Assembly: GCA_002794515.1 (NCBI GenBank)
Contig: PGTJ01000086.1
Coordinates: 1-8,758, forward strand
Reading direction: 5' to 3'
Length of the DNA stretch: 8,758 nucleotides
Origin: Phototrophicales bacterium
Lineage (GTDB): Bacteria > Chloroflexota > Anaerolineae > Aggregatilineales > Phototrophicaceae
Shown here: in pieces, positions 1-5,601 of the stretch
How the letters are laid out: every line of letters starts with the position of its first letter
Numbering within the stretch: position 1 is the stretch's first letter
Notes under the pieces: generated by a model
The model's database searches: none
What the model saw: only the letters and a program-made list of their open reading frames with translations
What the model was told of the DNA's origin: nothing
Position numbers and translations under genes: made by a program

Positions 1-420
1 CCGACGGGGACATTCGTCTATTTCGCTATCCGCATCGATGCCGATTATATCAACACGCTGAACACCGTCTTTGTTGCCGTTCAAGAACGCACAGTTGGCA
101 CAGCATTATCGATTCCCGATGGATTAGATATGCTCTTTCGGGATATATTCAGCACCGATTTCCAAACCTCAGTCGCCCCATTTTTGGGGGATTACATCGC
201 TGTGGGCATCCTTCCACTTGATAACGTTATCGATTACGATTGGAACAATGCTTCATGCGTTCCAATCCAGAATTGGATAATCCCATGTTCCCGATTGATA
301 TGGCATTTGTTTCACAAGTGACCAATGGCGACCAATCGCCGGCATCCATCCGCCGAGTGGTGCGTGCATTGCCCATTACCTATCCTACGCTTGTCATACG
401 CTTAGAACTTGTTCGATCAC
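1..420 (+). pseudogene. DUF3352-like protein, frameshifted and truncated remnant (5' end outside window)
   Basis: The reading frame is open from base 1 and runs to a stop at 319-321. It reads like the N-terminal part of DUF3352-type proteins: PTGTFVYFAIRIDADYI, then LDMLFRDIF, then FQTSVAPFLGDYIAVGILPL. After about base 240 the frame-1 translation stops looking like the family, while frame 3 continues plausibly with NPMFPIDMAFVSQVTNG followed by SIRRVVRAL up to about base 390. This fits loss of one base (or gain of two) between about 240 and 285. Even with the frame restored the protein loses family character before base 420, where the promoter of the next gene begins, so the usual long C-terminal part is missing. 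The function of the family is not established. The family assignment is from remembered sequence pattern. A sequencing error could explain the frameshift but not the missing C-terminus. The end coordinate is approximate. Confidence 0.5.
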
Positions 421-434
421 CGACAATTTTTTTA

Positions 435-443
435 TGCTACACT
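435..443 (+). promoter_or_regulatory. Extended -10 promoter of the secreted SH3b/FecR-like gene
   Basis: TGCTACACT is an extended -10 (TGn followed by TACACT at 438-443). It lies 34 bases before the ATG at 478, giving a leader of about 28 bases. No good -35 is seen at the usual distance: TTGTTC at 409-414 is 23 bases away, which is too far. The surrounding 15 bases recur almost exactly upstream of the DsbA-like gene, which supports the call. Confidence 0.5.
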
Positions 444-477
444 ATTTCAAATTGTAATATTCAACAAAGGATGATAT

Positions 478-1977
478 ATGAACAAGAACAGCTTCTCTAA
501 AGCCATTATTGCATTTTTGCTGTTGATAATCGCCCCGGCACAGATGATGGCGCAAAGTGGTGCTTGTCCCGATATTGTCGCCGCGGCGCTGGATTCTGCC
601 GAGCAGTATTGTTTGGCGACAGGTCGCAATACATTGTGTTATGGTAACTTATCGGGTGAAGCCACCCCCCAAGAAGGTGTGACCAATTTCCGATTTGAGC
701 AAGTGGGTGATGTTGTCTCGTTGAATGATTTAGCCACATTGACCCTTGAGCCGATGGATACCAATAACGGTACATGGGGTGTGGCGTTGATGCAATTACA
801 AGCCAACTTGCCCGATACACTGCCCGGTCAGAATGTCACCTTCCTGATTTTTGGTGATGTCTCACTGGAGAATGCCATCGAAACAGGTGCTTGGTTAGAA
901 ATGACTGTGAGTACACGCGGGCGGGTGCGCTCGACACCCAGTAGTGATAACAATCAAAATGTCATTGGCGCGATAGACCCCAACACCGTTGTTGTCGCTT
1001 ATGGGCGTGATGAGAGTGGGCGTTGGGTGCGGATACGGTATGATTTGGGCGGGGCGTGGATTTCTTCTGAGATCGTCAACAATCGTAGTAATATCCCCGA
1101 TTTGCCTGTGGTAGATGTGGATGCTCCCCCGCCACCAACACCCATGCAAGCCTTTTATTTTCGGACAGGTGTTGGTGATAAACCATGTGCCGAAGCCCCC
1201 GATAGCGGGTTGCTCATCCAAACACCAAAAGGGGCGCGTGGTGTGACTTTCACCGCCAATGGTGTGCAGATCGGCTTGGGTTCGAGCGCCTATTTGCGCT
1301 TTGGCGAGGGCGAATTGAAGATGTCGGTGGTGGAAGGCACGGGGTATATCACCGCGATGGGTGTCACACAACCTGTCCCAGAAGGCACATTCGCCACTGT
1401 CCCCATGAGCGAAGATGGACGTGAGCCTATTGCGCCACCCAATTATCCGATTCCCTATAATTTCGAGGCGATGTCGGTTTTGCCTGTGGCGCGTGCCTTT
1501 TTCCAATCGAAGATTATCGTTCCATCGTTACCCGCAGATGAAATTCCACCCGCCATCGATGCCATTATGGGCGGTGCGCCCGCATTGAGCGGGATTTATC
1601 ATGCGGTCGTCACCAAAGTGGAATCGGGCAATGAATTGGCATGTGAAGATGTATCTGGGGCATCATATCCGATTCAATTTGAATTTGTCGAAGGGGGCAT
1701 TCGCACAACAGGCATTGCGCCTTTGCAGGTGTTTATTCCGCAAATTGCTGAGGGCGTGTATGAAATCACCCTGACCACACCACCCGGCCCGTATCGGGAT
1801 GTGGATGGGCGACAATACACGCTCGATGAGACCGATACCATCACATTGATGCTCAAATCGCTCAATATGTTGGAATTGGTTTCTGTTCGCAAGACGGTTA
1901 TCCGCTTTGTCACATCAAATGAGGTCAATGAAGAATTTTGTACCACCTATGCCAATGTCAATTGGTATGCGCCGTGA
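478..1977 (+). CDS. Secreted protein with SH3b domain and FecR-like beta domain
   Basis: This is a 499-residue exported protein of unknown role. A Sec signal peptide is clear: K3 and K8, a hydrophobic stretch at about 9-20, and a likely cut after MMA near residue 25. Residues 28-145 form a cysteine-containing N-terminal domain (C30, C45, C54) I cannot name. Residues 145-205 look like a bacterial SH3 domain (GRVRSTPSSDNNQNVIGAI, then WVRIRYDLGGAWISS). A proline-rich linker (PPPPTP, 217-222) follows. Residues 240-320 resemble a FecR-type beta domain (VQIGLGSSAYLRFGEGELKM, then VVEGTGYITAMGVTQPVPEG). Residues 370-499 are a beta-rich C-terminal region with C389 and C488. The six cysteines could pair outside the cytoplasm. 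The ATG is set by AAAGGA at 466-471, six bases upstream. The gene has its own promoter and a hairpin behind it. No transmembrane anchor or sortase signal is seen. Possible roles are wall or ligand binding, but that is inference. Confidence 0.85.
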   Translation: MNKNSFSKAIIAFLLLIIAPAQMMAQSGACPDIVAAALDSAEQYCLATGRNTLCYGNLSGEATPQEGVTNFRFEQVGDVVSLNDLATLTLEPMDTNNGTWGVALMQLQANLPDTLPGQNVTFLIFGDVSLENAIETGAWLEMTVSTRGRVRSTPSSDNNQNVIGAIDPNTVVVAYGRDESGRWVRIRYDLGGAWISSEIVNNRSNIPDLPVVDVDAPPPPTPMQAFYFRTGVGDKPCAEAPDSGLLIQTPKGARGVTFTANGVQIGLGSSAYLRFGEGELKMSVVEGTGYITAMGVTQPVPEGTFATVPMSEDGREPIAPPNYPIPYNFEAMSVLPVARAFFQSKIIVPSLPADEIPPAIDAIMGGAPALSGIYHAVVTKVESGNELACEDVSGASYPIQFEFVEGGIRTTGIAPLQVFIPQIAEGVYEITLTTPPGPYRDVDGRQYTLDETDTITLMLKSLNMLELVSVRKTVIRFVTSNEVNEEFCTTYANVNWYAP

Positions 1978-1999
1978 CTCTGAGTTGCTTATTGAGAAT

Positions 2000-2026
2000 A
2001 AGGTCGGGCATGTTTTGCCTGACCTT
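2000..2026 (+). terminator. Stem-loop after the secreted protein gene (weak terminator or 3' stabiliser)
   Basis: AAGGTCGGGCA (2000-2010) and TGCCTGACCTT (2016-2026) form an 11-bp stem with one G-U pair and a five-base loop. It begins 23 bases after the stop codon. No run of T follows, so it is a poor intrinsic terminator alone and may protect the mRNA 3' end. The T-rich hairpin at 2102-2137 is the better stop. Confidence 0.55.
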
Positions 2027-2101
2027 GTGATTTGCATGTGACGGAGATGATGAATATGTATCAACCGGTGTTTGCAGTCTATGTGACAAGGTGAGAAATA
2101 T

Positions 2102-2137
2102 AAAAAGCGATAGGCGCGCATACCTATCGCTTTTTTT
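2102..2137. terminator. Bidirectional rho-independent terminator shared by the upstream gene and tRNA-Gln
   Basis: AAAAAGCGATAGG (2102-2114) pairs perfectly with CCTATCGCTTTTT (2123-2135) around an eight-base loop. The T run extends to 2137 on the plus strand, and the A run at 2102-2106 gives a T run on the minus strand. It sits four bases past the 3' end of the minus-strand tRNA and about 125 bases after the plus-strand coding stop, so it can end both transcripts. Confidence 0.85.
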
Positions 2138-2140
2138 GTG

Positions 2141-2212
2141 CTGGGGAGGCTGGATTCGAACCAACGAATGTCGGATCCAAAGTCCGATGCCTTACCGCTT
2201 GGCGACTCCCCA
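2141..2212 (-). tRNA. tRNA-Gln, anticodon UUG
   Basis: The minus strand folds into a complete 72-base cloverleaf. The acceptor is TGGGGAG paired with CTCCCCA, with G as discriminator. The D arm is GCC/GGC. The anticodon stem is TCGGA/TCCGA with loop CTTTGGA, giving anticodon TTG at 2178-2180. The variable loop is five bases and the T arm is GTTGG/CCAGC with loop TTCGAAT. The weak U1-A72 pair is typical of glutamine tRNA. CCA is not encoded, since CAC follows the discriminator, so it must be added by nucleotidyltransferase. It is transcribed from its own promoter at 2230-2257 and ended by the hairpin at 2102-2137. It reads CAA directly and probably CAG by wobble. Confidence 0.96.
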
Positions 2213-2229
2213 ATGGCAATGTAAAAAAC

Positions 2230-2257
2230 ATTATATCACACCCCGTCTAAATCTCAA
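2230..2257 (-). promoter_or_regulatory. Sigma70-type promoter of tRNA-Gln
   Basis: On the minus strand, TTGAGA (2252-2257; five of six bases match TTGACA) is followed after 16 bases by a perfect TATAAT (2230-2235). The start of transcription would fall near 2223, about 11 bases before the mature tRNA end at 2212. It is the most canonical promoter in the window, as expected for a stable RNA gene. It lies back to back with the plus-strand promoter at 2264-2272. Confidence 0.75.
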
Positions 2258-2263
2258 GGGTTA

Positions 2264-2272
2264 TGCTACAAT
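2264..2272 (+). promoter_or_regulatory. Extended -10 promoter of the DsbA-like gene
   Basis: TGCTACAAT is an extended -10 with TACAAT at 2267-2272. Predicted transcription starts near 2279, leaving a leader of 21-30 bases. No convincing -35 is present. The bases TTATGCTACAATATT (2261-2275) match 14 of 15 with 432-446 upstream of the secreted protein gene. The -35 of the tRNA promoter lies only a few bases away on the other strand. Confidence 0.55.
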
Positions 2273-2294
2273 ATTGGATGTCAATACATATGGA

Positions 2295-2299
2295 AAGGA
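2295..2299 (+). promoter_or_regulatory. Ribosome binding site that bears on the DsbA-like start
   Basis: AAGGA at 2295-2299 directly abuts the ATG at 2300, too close for normal initiation. The in-frame GTG codons at 2303 and 2309 lie 3 and 9 bases downstream, so GTG 2309 has the best spacing. The true protein may therefore be three residues shorter than the ATG version. Confidence 0.5.
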
Positions 2300-3235
2300 A
2301 TGGTGTCCGTGACTGTACAAGAAAACAATACACAAGCAGATGAAACGCCGTATATTGCAACACCGAACCAATCGAATGCTCAATCTGCCCAATCTGACGT
2401 ATTTCGCATTTCGAGCGATGTGGTGGTGACGGCGCTCATCGCCATCGTGTTTTTGGCGGCGGGGATTTTTATCGGGTTGCTCATTGCAGGTTTTGGTACG
2501 AATGAACGTCAGATTCGTGTCATTGTCGAGGAGAGTGTTTCGCGTGCTATCGATTCCCGCCTGACGGCGTTAGAAGCCATTGTCGCCAACAATTCGGGTT
2601 CGAATGTGTCGGCAGAAGAATTGAGTGCCTTGGTACAAGAAGCAATTGCCGATGCCAACCGCACCCAAAACTTCCGCGCCGATGACGATCCCTTCTTGGG
2701 TCCAGATGATGCACCGATTGTCATGGTGGAATTCAGCGATTTTTATTGTAGTTTTTGTGGCAGGCATTTTCAGCAAACATTACAACCCCTGCTCGAAAAA
2801 TATGATGGTTATCTGAAATATGTCTACCGCGACTTCCCCAGTGTGGGCGGTGATGCGGCGCAATTAACTGGCATGGCGGCGCAATGTGCCAACGATCAAG
2901 GGCAGTTTTGGGCGTATCATAATTACCTGTTCACCAACCAAAATGCTCTGCGTACCGCCACCACCGATGCTCCCTCTTTGCGGACATATCTCATCAACAC
3001 CGCGACCGAATTGCAATTAGATGTAGAGACTTTCACATCGTGCTATGATAGTCAACGGCACTTGAATGATATTCTTTCCGATGCGACCGATGCCCAGATG
3101 GTGGGCGCTCGTGGCACACCGGCTTTCTTGATCAATGGGCAACTGGTGAGCGGGGCGCAATCGTTTGAATATTTCTCGAATATCATCGATGGCAAATTGC
3201 GCGAGTTGGGCATTGAGCCGCCACAACGCGGATAA
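2300..3235 (+). CDS. Membrane-anchored DsbA-like thiol-disulfide oxidoreductase (thioredoxin_4-type fold)
   Basis: It makes, breaks or rearranges disulfide bonds in proteins outside the cytoplasm. It has 311 residues from the ATG. The N-terminal 40 residues are polar, followed by one membrane segment at about 41-65 (VVVTALIAIVFLAAGIFIGL) and a charged helical linker at about 68-122. The DsbA-like domain spans about 125-305. The active site is C150-S-F-C153 after VMVEFSDFY. The cis-proline loop is RGTPAFLING with P274. Two further cysteines, C196 and C248, sit where related proteins often carry a second disulfide. FWAYHNYLF (203-211) is typical of the family. The topology implied is inside-out, with the catalytic domain outside. 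The start may be GTG 2309 rather than ATG 2300. It has its own promoter and terminator. The upstream secreted protein has six cysteines and could be a client, which is inference. Whether it works as oxidase or isomerase cannot be told; no DsbB/VKOR partner is in the window. Confidence 0.9.
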   Translation: MVSVTVQENNTQADETPYIATPNQSNAQSAQSDVFRISSDVVVTALIAIVFLAAGIFIGLLIAGFGTNERQIRVIVEESVSRAIDSRLTALEAIVANNSGSNVSAEELSALVQEAIADANRTQNFRADDDPFLGPDDAPIVMVEFSDFYCSFCGRHFQQTLQPLLEKYDGYLKYVYRDFPSVGGDAAQLTGMAAQCANDQGQFWAYHNYLFTNQNALRTATTDAPSLRTYLINTATELQLDVETFTSCYDSQRHLNDILSDATDAQMVGARGTPAFLINGQLVSGAQSFEYFSNIIDGKLRELGIEPPQRG

Positions 3236-3242
3236 GTATTAT

Positions 3243-3270
3243 AGGGCGCATATGGTTTGCGCCCTGTTTT
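3243..3270 (+). terminator. Rho-independent terminator after the DsbA-like gene
   Basis: AGGGCGCA (3243-3250) pairs with TGCGCCCT (3258-3265) around a seven-base loop, and GTTTT follows. The hairpin begins eight bases after the stop codon. Only 27 bases remain before the next start codon, so homoserine dehydrogenase either uses a promoter overlapping this hairpin or depends on read-through. Confidence 0.75.
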
Positions 3271-3297
3271 ATATCAGCAGATAGATAGGACAGATAC

Positions 3298-4320
3298 ATG
3301 GATATTGCACTAATCGGTTTTGGCACAGTCGGGCAGGCATTCGCCCAGTTATTGCACGATAAAGCAGATGATTTACGCGACCGTTATGCCTTCATACCGC
3401 GTTTGGTGGCGGTGATTACACAACAACGCGGTGCATTGTATGACCCCAACGGACTGAATATCCCCGATTTATTAGCCTCCATGCGCGATTATGATACACT
3501 CGCCCACTATCCCCGTACCGATACGCTGGAATATGGCTGGACGGCGCAAAAAATCGCTATGCAAAGCACAGCGCAGGTGATTGTCGAAGCCAGTCCATCC
3601 AATTTGAATACGGGGCAACCCGCGTTAGACCTGTGTTTCGCCGCGTTGGATGCCAAAAAGCATATCGTCCTTGCCAATAAAGGACCCGTGAGTGTGGCAT
3701 ATCCAGAATTGATGGCGCGTGCCGATGCCAATGGGTGTCTGGTGCGGTTTGAAAGCACCGTCATGGCGGGAACGCCGTCTATTCGTTTGGCGATGAATGC
3801 CTTGCGCGGGAGTCAGATCACCGCCGTGAAAGGCATTTTGAATGGCACAACCAATTACATGCTCACCCAGATGGAGACGGGTATGGCATATGCCGAAGCC
3901 TTAGCCGAAGCACAGCGACTGGGGTATGCCGAGACAAATCCCGATGGGGATGTATTGGGATGGGATGCCGCAGGCAAAGCGATTATTTTGGCATCAGCTC
4001 TGTTTGGCATCAAACTCAAGATGAGTGAGTTGTCTGTGAAGGGCATCACCGATATTACACCTGAGATGATCACACAAGCGCAACAAGATGGTGAACGGTG
4101 GAAGCTCATCGCCGAAATTACACCCACAGGGGCGAGTGTTGCTCCAAAACGGTTGCCTATCACCCATCCATTGGCGAATGTCGGTGGCACGACCAACGCC
4201 ATCACTTATACAACCGATGTTTTGGGTGATGTCACCCTGATTGGTGCTGGGGCAGGTGGCACTCAGACGGCATATGGCATGTTATCGGATTTAATCGAGA
4301 TTTTTGAAATCCAAAATTAA
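3298..4320 (+). CDS. hom: Homoserine dehydrogenase, short form without ACT domain
   Basis: It reduces aspartate semialdehyde to homoserine with NAD(P)H, the branch step to threonine and methionine, in the cytoplasm. It has 340 residues. The N-terminal Rossmann fold shows G7-F-G-T-V-G12. ANKGP (126-130) contains the lysine K128 of the cofactor/active site region. The catalytic domain has the family signature: GILNGTTNYML (179-189), then AEAQRLGYAETNPDGD (203-218) and GWDAAGK (221-227) with the expected catalytic D223 and K227. LIGAGAGGTQTA (314-325) closes the fold back onto the nucleotide domain. The protein stops there, lacking the C-terminal ACT domain that gives threonine feedback inhibition in many longer homologues. 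AGGA at 3287-3290 lies seven bases before the ATG. No clear promoter is seen, and no aspartokinase, threonine synthase or homoserine kinase gene is adjacent. Confidence 0.95.
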   Translation: MDIALIGFGTVGQAFAQLLHDKADDLRDRYAFIPRLVAVITQQRGALYDPNGLNIPDLLASMRDYDTLAHYPRTDTLEYGWTAQKIAMQSTAQVIVEASPSNLNTGQPALDLCFAALDAKKHIVLANKGPVSVAYPELMARADANGCLVRFESTVMAGTPSIRLAMNALRGSQITAVKGILNGTTNYMLTQMETGMAYAEALAEAQRLGYAETNPDGDVLGWDAAGKAIILASALFGIKLKMSELSVKGITDITPEMITQAQQDGERWKLIAEITPTGASVAPKRLPITHPLANVGGTTNAITYTTDVLGDVTLIGAGAGGTQTAYGMLSDLIEIFEIQN

Positions 4321-4344
4321 TTCTTATAAAGTGCTTGTTCGTTA

Positions 4345-4350
4345 TATAAT
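4345..4350 (+). promoter_or_regulatory. -10 element (TATAAT) of the receiver-histidine kinase gene
   Basis: A perfect TATAAT sits 63 bases before the kinase ATG. No strong -35 is found at 16-18 bases (TTCTTA at 4321-4326 is the nearest). The predicted start near 4357 gives a leader of about 57 bases that contains the palindrome at 4373-4391. The -10 overlaps one copy of GTTATATA (4341-4348). Confidence 0.55.
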
Positions 4351-4372
4351 GTATCGTAGTGTGAGCGTGACT

Positions 4373-4391
4373 ATATAACAAACTGTTATAT
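4373..4391. promoter_or_regulatory. Perfect 8+3+8 palindrome in the kinase leader, candidate operator
   Basis: ATATAACA (4373-4380), AAC, TGTTATAT (4384-4391) is a perfect inverted repeat. Its half-site GTTATAT also occurs at 4341-4347 over the -10 element, giving three copies in 51 bases. The palindrome lies about 17-35 bases downstream of the predicted transcription start, a position where a bound dimer would block transcription. An AT-rich RNA hairpin is the alternative, but it would be weak and has no T run. Confidence 0.45.
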
Positions 4392-4413
4392 GGAACATAA
4401 AGTGAGATTGTGA

Positions 4414-5547
4414 ATGATGTCCAAAGCAAAACTGTTAGTTGTTGAAGATGAGCATAATCTCTTATTGGGGATTCGAGACATTTTGGAATTGGATGAATAC
4501 CGTGTGATTATGGCTTCTAATGGTCAACAAGCCCTCGATGTCCTCAGAAGTCAGGGCGCGGATTTGCCCGATTTAATCCTTTCAGATATTATGATGCCAT
4601 ATATGGACGGCATCGAGTTCCTCAAAGAAGTCCGTAAAAATGAAGCATGGGTTAAAATTCCGTTCATCTTTCTGACAGCTAAAGGGGCAAAAGGGGATGT
4701 GCAACAGGGCAAAATGTTGGGGGTCGATGATTACCTCATCAAGCCGTTTGATGCTGATGATTTATTAGTCGCTGTTGAATCGCGCTTAAATCGCCATAAG
4801 GCATTAAATCAAGTCGCCGAAGACCAAATTCATGATATGAAGCGCAATATCCTCACCATCCTCAATCATGAATTCCGGACACCCCTAACATTGGTGGTGG
4901 CATATGCTGATATGCTCAAAGATAACAATGTCGAGCGGATGAACGACTCGGAATTATTGCTTTTTTTGCGCGAGATCAATATGGGTGCGGACCGCCTGCG
5001 TCATCTGATAGAGAATTTCATCTTATTGGTGGAACTCGAAACACAAGATGCCGCCAAAAATTACGAATGGCGTAGTCATCCCATCACTAATTTTTATACC
5101 ATCCTCGAATCGGCTTGCAATAAATATCGCAATAATCCGCGTTATCCGAACCCCATCGAACTTATTGCCCCCGAAAAAATGCCGACTGTGTTCGGCGACC
5201 GTGAGTATATCATGACCATGCTCACCGAATTATTAGATAACGCCTATAAATTTTCACCCAATGGTGAGCCGATTACTGTAGAGGCGACCGAGTTCGATGG
5301 TGGCTTGCGTGTGAGCATTACCGATAGAGGGCGTGGTATCCCTGCACACGAGGTGGAGAATATCTGGAAATCTTTCTATCAGGTGAATCGAGAGCAATTT
5401 GAAGATCAAGGGGCGGGCAGTGGGCTGGCGATTGTGTATGGTTTGGCACAATTACATGGTACTCAATTGCACGTCACCAGCGAATTAGGCAAAGGATCGT
5501 GTTTTAGCATCACATTTCCGCCGTATTCTGCGCCGATAAAAGCCTAA
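4414..5547 (+). CDS. Receiver domain fused to histidine kinase (REC-HisKA-HATPase_c)
   Basis: This is a 377-residue cytoplasmic signalling protein. The receiver domain is at about 5-125: acidic pair E11/D12, phosphoacceptor D58 in LILSDIMMP, T88 in FIFLTAK, and K110 in LIKPF. A helical HisKA domain follows at about 138-205 with the H box NHEFRTP and H152 as the predicted phosphorylated histidine. The ATPase domain is at about 225-370: N box ELLDNAYKF (N276), DRGRGI (304-309) and GAGSGLAI (333-340). All catalytic motifs are intact, so it should phosphorylate and signal onward. No membrane segment, PAS/GAF sensor or DNA-binding output is present, so input presumably comes from phosphorylation of D58 by another kinase or phosphodonor. 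TGA stands directly before the ATG, so the start cannot move upstream; ATG 4417 is possible. The ribosome site is weak (GTGAG, 4402-4406). The leader palindrome may control it. PspA lies 54 bases downstream. No partner regulator is nearby. Confidence 0.92.
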   Translation: MMSKAKLLVVEDEHNLLLGIRDILELDEYRVIMASNGQQALDVLRSQGADLPDLILSDIMMPYMDGIEFLKEVRKNEAWVKIPFIFLTAKGAKGDVQQGKMLGVDDYLIKPFDADDLLVAVESRLNRHKALNQVAEDQIHDMKRNILTILNHEFRTPLTLVVAYADMLKDNNVERMNDSELLLFLREINMGADRLRHLIENFILLVELETQDAAKNYEWRSHPITNFYTILESACNKYRNNPRYPNPIELIAPEKMPTVFGDREYIMTMLTELLDNAYKFSPNGEPITVEATEFDGGLRVSITDRGRGIPAHEVENIWKSFYQVNREQFEDQGAGSGLAIVYGLAQLHGTQLHVTSELGKGSCFSITFPPYSAPIKA

Positions 5548-5550
5548 TGG

Positions 5551-5559
5551 TGTTATAAT
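5551..5559 (+). promoter_or_regulatory. Extended -10 promoter of the PspA/IM30 gene
   Basis: TGTTATAAT is an extended -10 with a perfect TATAAT at 5554-5559, beginning four bases after the kinase stop codon. No good -35 is seen; it would lie inside the kinase reading frame. The predicted start near 5566 gives a leader of about 36 bases. PspA can thus be made independently of the kinase, with read-through from the kinase promoter adding to it because no terminator separates them. Confidence 0.6.
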
Positions 5560-5601
5560 AAGTTCGGTATACGCGATTAAGCGAAAGGATAAAAATCCCC
5601 T

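Noticed and set aside
895..1506. 203-residue open frame on the minus strand inside the secreted protein gene
   Set aside because: It lies fully opposite a well-supported gene with signal peptide and domains. Its translation is rich in His, Arg and Cys with no recognisable fold, as expected of an antisense shadow.
2047..2094. Tiny open frame of 15 codons with GGAG just before it, between two stem-loops
   Set aside because: GGAG abuts the first ATG. The second in-frame ATG at 2050 and the one at 2056 have better spacing, but the peptide is too short and shows no recognisable feature, and chance is likely.
2091..2312. 73-residue plus-strand frame across the terminator and tRNA
   Set aside because: It overlaps a complete tRNA-Gln and a terminator on the opposite strand and has no ribosome site.
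3507..3764. Minus-strand frames inside homoserine dehydrogenase (3507-3764 and 3855-4205)
   Set aside because: They are antisense to conserved catalytic motifs, have no ribosome site and no family resemblance.
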